Shown here: positions 1-4,115 of the stretch, piece after piece | How positions within the stretch are numbered: the stretch's first letter is position 1 | Layout: each line of letters opens with the position of its first letter | Assembly: GCA_023700825.1 (NCBI GenBank) | Contig: JAMPYE010000303.1 | Span: forward strand, 1-5,822 | Source of the DNA: Thermoanaerobaculia bacterium | GTDB lineage: Bacteria; Acidobacteriota; Thermoanaerobaculia; Gp7-AA8 | Reading direction: 5' to 3' | DNA: 5,822 nt | Translations under genes and position numbers: made by a program | Notes under the pieces: generated by a model | The model's database searches: none | Told to the model about the DNA's origin: nothing | What the model saw: only the letters and a program-made list of their open reading frames with translations

Positions 1-83
1 ACTTCGCGCTGGTTCTTCCCGATCGCGCAGTGAATGCCGAGGCCGGTGACCGCGAGCCTGATCGTGACGTCCGCGATTCTCAT
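1..83 (-). CDS. Beta-ketoacyl-ACP synthase, N-terminal fragment (3' end outside window)
   Basis: Only the first 27 codons are visible; the gene runs off the left edge. The ATG at 83-81 overlaps the stop of the dehydratase gene as ATGA, and a GGGAG Shine-Dalgarno-like motif lies about 9 bases upstream, which fixes the start. After about ten residues the peptide reads VTGLGIHCAIGKN. This matches the first strand and loop of condensing enzymes (usual pattern V-[IV]-T-G-x-G-x-x-x-x-x-G), the N-terminus of FabF/KAS II-like thiolase-fold synthases. Such enzymes condense an acyl-ACP with malonyl-ACP to lengthen the chain. The active-site Cys-His-His lies outside the window, so an active synthase cannot be told from a chain-length-factor-like partner. 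It is the fourth gene of a coupled operon after flavoenzyme, ACP and dehydratase, which supports a type II FAS/PKS role. The family call from this short piece is good; the subclass is not determinable. Confidence 0.72.
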   Translation of the reverse strand, partial: MRIADVTIRLAVTGLGIHCAIGKNQRE

Positions 84-493
84 GTCGACTCGCTCCCGGC
101 GTCTCCGTCGTCCGAGCCTGCCAGGTAGAAGCGGGCGCGCGCGAACTCGGTCTCGCCGTCGAGCGCAACGCCGTCGAAACGATGGATTCTTCCGAACGAC
201 TTCACGAGACGCACCTTCAGGCGGAAAGACTCGCCGCCGAAGAGCGCGTGATCGATGCGGGCCTCGTCGATGGCGCTGAGGAAGCCGGGCTCGGACGAGC
301 CGCGGAAGGCGAGCACGCCCGCCGTCTGCGCCATCGCCTCGATCACCATGACCTCGAGCGGCATTCCGGAGCCGAGCGAATCGGCGGCCGAATGGTGGAA
401 GATCCCCTCGGCGTGCTCGTCGTCGACGATCTCGATGTGCGAGGTGGCCCGGAACGGGATCTGGTGAGGCAGCCCCGCGAGCGGAGAGCTCAA
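80..493 (-). CDS. Hotdog-fold 3-hydroxyacyl-ACP dehydratase-like protein (FabZ/ApeP type)
   Basis: This 137-residue protein has the size of single-hotdog FabZ-type dehydratases, which remove water from 3-hydroxyacyl-ACP. LPHQIPF at residues 8-14 corresponds to the LPHRYPF opening of FabZ, and IEAMAQTAG at 51-59 matches the central hotdog helix carrying the catalytic acid (E52 here). The usual HFPG-x-P-x-MPG segment holding the catalytic His is not conserved. It is replaced by HHSAADSLGSGMP (33-45), and the stretch from the PF to the Glu is about 7 residues shorter than in E. coli FabZ. ApeP-type dehydratases of aryl-polyene clusters, as I recall them, show a similar loss, so that subfamily is a strong alternative. 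The start is TTG (493-491), overlapping the ACP stop as TTGA; no ATG or GTG lies between it and the LPH motif. Translation is probably coupled to the ACP gene. Expected partners are the ACP upstream and the ketosynthase downstream. Fold confidence is high; dehydratase activity is moderate. Confidence 0.8.
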   Translation of the reverse strand: MSSPLAGLPHQIPFRATSHIEIVDDEHAEGIFHHSAADSLGSGMPLEVMVIEAMAQTAGVLAFRGSSEPGFLSAIDEARIDHALFGGESFRLKVRLVKSFGRIHRFDGVALDGETEFARARFYLAGSDDGDAGSEST

Positions 494-768
494 GCCTCGA
501 CCTTCGCCTCGGTGCGCTCCTTCACGAAGCGTGCGAGGCTGGCGATCGAGCTGAAGTGCTCCCGCGCGGACGACTCGTTCTTGATCTTGAGGCCGAACTC
601 GCTCTCGAGCATCACGACGATCTCGAGAGCGTCGATCGAGTCGAGGCCGAGCCCGCCCTCGAAGAGCGGATCGTCGTCGCCGATGTCGTCGGGTGTCATG
701 TCTTCGAACTTGAGGCGCTCGATGAGGAGCTCCTTGAGGCGGTGTTTCAACGAGTCGAGATCAGGCAA
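490..768 (-). CDS. Acyl carrier protein
   Basis: A 92-residue protein with the four-helix acyl carrier protein pattern. GLDSIDALE at residues 41-49 contains S44, the expected 4'-phosphopantetheine attachment site at the start of helix II. It is followed by an acidic recognition helix (EIVVMLESEFGLKI). The N-terminal helix is charged, and a DPLFEGGLGLD loop precedes the Ser, as in carriers of dissociated FAS/PKS systems. The protein would tether the growing acyl chain for the neighbouring ketosynthase and dehydratase and accept a starter activated by the nearby ligase. The start codon is TTG (768-766), supported by GGAGGG ending five bases upstream. No alternative ATG exists before M24, which would delete most of helix I. 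The gene overlaps the end of the flavoenzyme gene by 8 bases and its own stop overlaps the dehydratase start. Its position inside a dedicated operon, apart from fabD/fabG, suggests a specialised ACP rather than the housekeeping AcpP. Confidence 0.93.
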   Translation of the reverse strand: MPDLDSLKHRLKELLIERLKFEDMTPDDIGDDDPLFEGGLGLDSIDALEIVVMLESEFGLKIKNESSAREHFSSIASLARFVKERTEAKVEA

Positions 769-2068
769 GGCTTCCCTCCGAAGCGTGAGCGTGGCGGCGC
801 GCCGGCTCCGGCAGCGCGGCCCATGAGATTTCCGGTGCGATGACGGAGAAGAGCTTCTGCATTCGCACGAGCCAAAAGAAGAAACGAAGTTTGAACCAGT
901 CGCGGTTCCGGTCGAAGATCCGCCCCGCCAGCACGCCGATCACCGGGTCGAGGAGACCGAAGCGCTCGGAGGGCTGCAGGAAGACCTCGAGGAACTCGCG
1001 GTGGTAGAAGTTCTCGATGAACTCGAAGTAGCGCGCGAGCGCCCGGCGAAGGGCCTTCGTGTAGGCGCGGAACCCGGCCTGCGAGCCGGTCCGCAGATAG
1101 TCGTCGAGCGCGGGCGCGACGAGCTCGGCCGACTTCATCGCGACGAAGACGCCGGTCGAGAAGATCGGGTCGAGAAACCCGGCCGAATCGCCGACCAGGG
1201 CGTAGTTCGTCCCGAACGGCTTCGCCATGCTGTAGGAGAAGTCCTTCCGCGCGTGAACCTCCGAGACGCGGCGCGCGCCCGTCATCCGCTGCGCGACGTA
1301 GGGCGTCGACGCGATCGACTGCTCGAGCAGCTCCTGCGGCGAGAGGCCGCAGCTCTTCGCGTGGTCGCGCTCCACGACGATGCCGACGCTCGTCGTCGTC
1401 GCGGTGAGCGGGATCATCCAGAACCAGGCGCCGCGGATCGCGACGATCACCGTGTTGCCGGCCTCGATGTCTTCGCCGTTAGGCGCGACCCCCTCGTAGT
1501 GCGCGAAGAACGAGACTTTCCGGAGCACCGCGTCTTCGACCCGCCCGCCGACCTTCCGGCCGACGACGTTGCCGAGGCCACTCGCGTCGAGCACGAAGCG
1601 GCCCTCCAGCTCGAAGGGCTCGCCGTCCGAGGTGACGCCGGAGACCTTCGCGCGCGCCGGGTCGGAGAGGTCGACGTCGCGCACGGCCGCGCCCTCGCGG
1701 ACCTGCACGCCGTTGCGCGCGGCGTTTCGGAGGAGGATCTCGTCGAAGACCGCGCGCGTCACCTGGAACGTCTTCCAGTACTTCTCCTCGAGCGTCCGGC
1801 TGAACCGGAAGGTGGCGCGCGGCCCGCCGGTGCCGGTCGTGAACTCGGCGCCGTGCTTCTCGACGAAGCCCTGGGCCGCGACTTCGTCCCAGACCCCGAG
1901 CTCGCGGAGCAGGTCGTTGTTGTAGGGAAGCAACGACTCGCCGATCTGGAAGCGCGGAAAGGTCTCACGCTCCAGGAGCGTGACGCGGTGCCCCTTCCGC
2001 GCGAGCAGCGTCGCGACGGCAGAGCCGGCTGGACCTCCGCCGACGACGATCAGATCGTGGTCACTCAT
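761..2068 (-). CDS. FAD-dependent halogenase-like oxidoreductase
   Basis: A 435-residue flavoprotein of the tryptophan/phenol-halogenase and geranylgeranyl-reductase superfamily. The Rossmann dinucleotide motif GGGPAG is at residues 10-15, followed by the acidic residue ending strand 2 (LLERE, 31-35). FPRFQIGESLLP (37-48) is the flavin-contacting signature of this group. VTRAVFD is at 103-109 and LDASG at 160-164. LVGDSAGFLDPIFSTGV (291-307) is the second FAD-binding segment. Two features point specifically to flavin-dependent halogenases: WFWMIP (215-220) fits their WxWxIP fingerprint, and K71 in EKHGAEF sits where CmlS/PltA-type enzymes carry the hypohalous-acid-relay lysine (family knowledge from memory). 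Some relatives with these motifs do not halogenate, so oxidation or desaturation of an ACP-bound substrate remains possible. No signal peptide is seen. The ATG start lies just before the nucleotide-binding strand, but no clear Shine-Dalgarno precedes it. It is the first gene of the operon, divergent from the ligase gene. Confidence 0.87.
   Translation of the reverse strand: MSDHDLIVVGGGPAGSAVATLLARKGHRVTLLERETFPRFQIGESLLPYNNDLLRELGVWDEVAAQGFVEKHGAEFTTGTGGPRATFRFSRTLEEKYWKTFQVTRAVFDEILLRNAARNGVQVREGAAVRDVDLSDPARAKVSGVTSDGEPFELEGRFVLDASGLGNVVGRKVGGRVEDAVLRKVSFFAHYEGVAPNGEDIEAGNTVIVAIRGAWFWMIPLTATTTSVGIVVERDHAKSCGLSPQELLEQSIASTPYVAQRMTGARRVSEVHARKDFSYSMAKPFGTNYALVGDSAGFLDPIFSTGVFVAMKSAELVAPALDDYLRTGSQAGFRAYTKALRRALARYFEFIENFYHREFLEVFLQPSERFGLLDPVIGVLAGRIFDRNRDWFKLRFFFWLVRMQKLFSVIAPEISWAALPEPARRHAHASEGSLA
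773..779 (-). promoter_or_regulatory. Ribosome binding site of the TTG-started ACP gene
   Basis: On the minus strand GGAGGG lies five bases before the TTG at 768-766, inside the last codons of the flavoenzyme gene. This near-consensus Shine-Dalgarno is the main reason for accepting TTG as the ACP start. It also lets ribosomes finishing the upstream gene reinitiate, so the two proteins are probably translationally coupled. Confidence 0.7.
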
Positions 2069-2110
2069 GCAGGAAAATGCGCGGGACGGCCCGAGACCGC
2101 CGGCGGCCCG

Positions 2111-2139
2111 ATTCTATACCCACCTTGACGCTCGAAAAA
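2111..2139 (-). promoter_or_regulatory. Candidate sigma-70-type promoter of the flavoenzyme-ACP-dehydratase-ketosynthase operon
   Basis: Reading the minus strand, TATAGA (2118-2113, continuing as TATAGAAT) matches the -10 box at five of six positions. It is the most AT-rich spot in the gap. A weak -35 candidate, TTTTTC (2139-2134), precedes it by 15 bases. Transcription would start near 2106, giving a leader of about 38 bases before the flavoenzyme ATG. A perfect 10-bp palindrome (CCGCCGGCGG, 2097-2106) sits at the predicted start and could be an operator. The poor -35 lowers confidence and may point to activator dependence. Sites are read by eye only. Confidence 0.4.
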
Positions 2140-2154
2140 TCCTACCGCTATCCT
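2125..2154 (+). promoter_or_regulatory. Candidate sigma-70-type promoter of the AMP-binding ligase gene
   Basis: TTGACG at 2125-2130 matches the -35 consensus at five of six positions. TATCCT at 2149-2154 matches the -10 box at four of six, with an 18-base spacer. Transcription would begin near 2160-2162, only about ten bases before the ligase ATG at 2172. That short leader fits the absence of a recognisable Shine-Dalgarno before this start. The spacer overlaps the -35 region of the divergent minus-strand promoter, so the two may compete or share a regulator. Confidence 0.45.
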
Positions 2155-2171
2155 TCGCGGCTGGTCACCTG

Positions 2172-3578
2172 ATGCCAACCTCTCCCCAGCCCCACCGTTC
2201 GAACGCCTCGATCGCGGAATCGTTCTCCCTCCTGGCCGCCGGGAATCCCGGGTGTCCCGCGGTGATCGATGGAGAAGCGGGCTTCGTCACCTCGCGCGCC
2301 GCGCTCGCGGCGCGGAGCGACGAGCTCGGCGCGCTGCTCGCCGCGGCCGGAGTCGGGGCGGGACACCTCGTCGCGATCCAGCTTCCCAACTCGGTCGACT
2401 TCCTCGCGGCCGCGCTCGCCACGATCCGCGCCGGAGCGACGGTGGTGCCGATCGACCGCGACACGCGCGCCGGAGAAGCGGCCGCGATCGTTGCCCACCT
2501 CGGCGTCCGCGCCCTCGTGACCCGCGACGCCGCGAGCGCGGCTTCGGTCGCACGCCTCGACGGAGAGTCGCGCATCGAGCTCGACGAGCCGATCCCGCTT
2601 CTGAAGCTGACGTCGGGATCGACGGGCCTCCCGAAGGGGATCCTCACGAGCGAGCGCAACCTCGTCGCCGACTGCCGCAACATCTGCACGACGATGGGCA
2701 TCGCGCCCGAGGACCTCAATCTCGGCGCCATTCCCTTTTCACACTCGTACGGCTTCTCGAACCTCGTGACGCCGCTCCTGCTGCAGGGGACGGCGATCGT
2801 CGCGACGAACGTCTACCTCCCTCTCTCGATTCTCGACCTCGCAAACCGCCACCGCTGCACGGTGATCCCGGGCATCCCGATGATGTTCGACCATCTCTCG
2901 CAACTCGCCGCGGACGACGGCCGGTTCGAGCATGCGAGAACGCTGATCTCCGCCGGGGCTCCGCTGCGGGCGAGCGTGTCGCGGCAATTCCGCGAGCGCT
3001 TCGGCATCGACATCCACTCGTTCTTCGGCTGCAGCGAATGCGGCGGCATCGCGTACGACCGTGCGGGCGCATCCGTGGAGCGCGGGACCGTCGGCGCCGC
3101 GATGGATGGGGTCACGCTCACCCTCGAGTCCGACGGGCGTCTCGTCGTCGAGAGTGACGCCGTCGCGCGCGGCTACTACCTCGGCGGCGACGACGAGAAC
3201 TCACGGTTCGAGCCGCGTCGCTATCGCACCGACGACCTCGCGCGGCGGACGGCTTCCGGCGAGATCGAGCTCACCGGGCGCGCCGGAGACTTCATCAACA
3301 CCGCCGGCAAGAAGGTGAACCCGCGAGAGATCGAGGCGGTGATTCTCGAGTGCCCGGGCGTCCGCGAGGCAAAGGTCTACGGCGAAGCGGCTGGCGCGCG
3401 AGGAGAAGTCGTCGCCGCGGCGGTGGTCGCCGAGGAGGGCGTCTCCGGAGCGACGATCCGCGCGCACTGCGCCGCGCGCCTCTCGTCGTGGAAGGTGCCA
3501 CGCATCGTCAAGTTGCTCGACAAGATGCCGATCGACGAGAGAGGGAAGTTGAAGCGGGAGGCGCTGAGGAAGATCTGA
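2172..3578 (+). CDS. AMP-binding acyl/aryl-CoA or acyl-ACP ligase (ANL superfamily)
   Basis: A 468-residue adenylate-forming enzyme that activates a carboxylic acid with ATP and transfers it to CoA or a carrier-protein phosphopantetheine. Motifs appear in the expected order: the phosphate-binding loop TSGSTGLPKG at 147-156; the PFSHSYGF motif at 188-195, whose His-x-x-Gly pattern lines the acyl pocket; FFGCSECGG at 284-292, equivalent to the YGSTE motif; YRTDDL at 351-356, with the ribose-binding Asp; GRAGDFINTAGKKVNPREIE at 369-388, the hinge and A8 region; and a C-terminal IDERGKLKRE with K459 as the likely catalytic Lys. It is shorter than most family members (500-550), mainly between the N-terminal segment and the P-loop. 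The ATG at 2172 is chosen because earlier in-frame starts reach back into the divergent flavoenzyme gene and add non-homologous sequence. It faces away from the ACP operon and probably supplies its starter unit. The substrate cannot be read from sequence alone. Confidence 0.88.
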   Translation: MPTSPQPHRSNASIAESFSLLAAGNPGCPAVIDGEAGFVTSRAALAARSDELGALLAAAGVGAGHLVAIQLPNSVDFLAAALATIRAGATVVPIDRDTRAGEAAAIVAHLGVRALVTRDAASAASVARLDGESRIELDEPIPLLKLTSGSTGLPKGILTSERNLVADCRNICTTMGIAPEDLNLGAIPFSHSYGFSNLVTPLLLQGTAIVATNVYLPLSILDLANRHRCTVIPGIPMMFDHLSQLAADDGRFEHARTLISAGAPLRASVSRQFRERFGIDIHSFFGCSECGGIAYDRAGASVERGTVGAAMDGVTLTLESDGRLVVESDAVARGYYLGGDDENSRFEPRRYRTDDLARRTASGEIELTGRAGDFINTAGKKVNPREIEAVILECPGVREAKVYGEAAGARGEVVAAAVVAEEGVSGATIRAHCAARLSSWKVPRIVKLLDKMPIDERGKLKREALRKI

Positions 3579-3586
3579 TCTGGAGC

Positions 3587-3605
3587 GCGAAAGCGCAGCT
3601 TTCGC
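3587..3605. repeat. Inverted repeat 1, GCGAAAG / CTTTCGC
   Basis: Seven-base arms separated by five bases (CGCAG), starting nine bases after the ligase stop. The flanking AG and CT can pair after a one-base mismatch. An alternative fold, GCGC-GAAA-GCGC (3585-3596), would form a GNRA tetraloop. No T-run follows, so it is not a classical intrinsic terminator. It may still act as a 3'-end stem for the ligase mRNA. Confidence 0.7.
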
Positions 3606-3614
3606 CCTTACTCG

Positions 3615-3634
3615 GCGGAAGCCGCGGCTTCCGC
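3615..3634. repeat. Inverted repeat 2, perfect 20-bp palindrome
   Basis: GCGGAAGCCGCGGCTTCCGC reads identically on both strands with no loop. As RNA it would form a stem of about eight pairs closing a small central loop. As DNA it could be a dimeric protein site or the core of a REP-type element. Confidence 0.75.
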
Positions 3635-3648
3635 TCTCTGGCCGGAAA

Positions 3649-3670
3649 CGCCGAAGCTGGCGCTTCGGCG
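3649..3670. repeat. Inverted repeat 3, CGCCGAAGC / GCTTCGGCG
   Basis: Nine-base perfect arms with a four-base loop (TGGC). It is a very stable hairpin in the middle of the array. It shares the GAAGC/GCTTC core with repeat 2. Confidence 0.75.
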
Positions 3671-3677
3671 AGGAAGA

Positions 3678-3696
3678 GCGAAAGCTTCGCTTTCGC
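3678..3696. repeat. Inverted repeat 4, second GCGAAAG / CTTTCGC copy
   Basis: It has the same seven-base arms and five-base loop length as repeat 1, with a different loop (CTTCG). The outer AG and CT flanks are also the same. It ends 12 bases beyond the yraN stop on the minus strand and would form the 3' stem of that transcript. Identical arms with a diverged loop suggest duplicated elements or arms kept by selection. Confidence 0.72.
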
Positions 3697-3708
3697 ACTC
3701 CACATGGG

Positions 3709-4110
3709 TCACCGCCTTCGCCACGGCTTCCCGCCTTCCGCCTCCGCTTCGAACGCGCCCTCGAAGCATTCGACCTGGAAGCGCCAGCGCGTCTTCACGA
3801 TGGAGACGATGTCGAAGCGCACTTCGGTACGGTCGTCGAGCGAGTGCGCGGCGAGCCACGATTCGGCGGCACGGAGGATTCGCCGCTTCTGCCCATCACG
3901 CACTGATTCCCACGGCTCGCCCGCATCGCTCTCGCGCCGCGTCTTCACCTCGACGAAGGCGATCACGCGGCCACGCCGGGCGATGAGGTCGATCTCGCCG
4001 CCGAAGTCGCGAACGTTGCGCCCGACGATCCGCCAGCCGCGCAGCAGGTAGTGGAGCGCCGCGCGACGCTCGCCGGCGCGCCCGAGCAGGTCCTTGTCGC
4101 GCGAGGGCAC
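3709..4110 (-). CDS. yraN: UPF0102 (YraN) family protein, nuclease fold
   Basis: A 133-residue protein with the UPF0102 signature. LGRAGERRAALHYLLRGW (residues 9-26) matches the conserved GxxGExxAxxYLxxxG opening. GGEIDLIA (37-44) and FVEVKTR (52-58) form the PD-(D/E)xK-like core, with E39, D41, E54 and K56 in the metal/active-site positions of the fold. The C-terminus ends near an ECFEGAF segment, as in the family. A short acidic-then-basic tail follows. The biochemical role of YraN is not settled; a link to DNA or RNA processing is only suggested by the fold. The start chosen is GTG at 4110, five bases after the mutL stop with AGGTGA just upstream. The longer in-frame reading to 4335 lies entirely within mutL and has no family similarity. 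Adjacency implies co-transcription with mutL. Confidence 0.88.
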   Translation of the reverse strand: MPSRDKDLLGRAGERRAALHYLLRGWRIVGRNVRDFGGEIDLIARRGRVIAFVEVKTRRESDAGEPWESVRDGQKRRILRAAESWLAAHSLDDRTEVRFDIVSIVKTRWRFQVECFEGAFEAEAEGGKPWRRR

Positions 4111-4115
4111 GCGTC

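Larger units (their letters stand above)
3584..3699. repeat. Cluster of four inverted repeats in the convergent intergenic gap
   Basis: The gap of 130 bases between the stops of the ligase (+) and yraN (-) contains four perfect inverted repeats back to back. The outer two share one design, AG-N-GCGAAAG-N5-CTTTCGC-N-CT (3584-3608 and 3675-3699). The inner two are a 20-bp palindrome (3615-3634) and a 9-bp-arm hairpin (3649-3670). All are built around GAAGC/GCTTC or GAAAGC/GCTTTC words. This suggests a REP-like interspersed palindromic element, possibly also a bidirectional transcription stop or RNA stabiliser for both converging transcripts. No convincing reading frame covers it. Confidence 0.75.

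Noticed and set aside
1001..2128. Long plus-strand reading frame (375 codons) opposite the flavoenzyme
   Set aside because: It is antisense to a gene with clear FAD motifs, has an Arg/Glu/Asp-rich composition typical of GC-rich shadow frames, and shows no recognisable domain.
1980..2171. Longer N-terminus for the ligase (start at 1980)
   Set aside because: The extra 64 residues overlap the divergent flavoenzyme gene and the promoter region and do not resemble ANL enzymes.
3599..3612. Classical intrinsic terminator after the ligase
   Set aside because: The hairpins are strong but no T-run follows on either strand, so only a generic palindrome array was annotated.
3584..3699. CRISPR array
   Set aside because: There are only two near-copies, no regular spacers and the units are palindromes of different sequence, so it does not fit repeat-spacer structure.
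3350..4051. Plus-strand 233-codon frame spanning the palindrome array
   Set aside because: It overlaps the end of the ligase in another frame and yraN antisense, is Ser/Arg-rich and has no family features.
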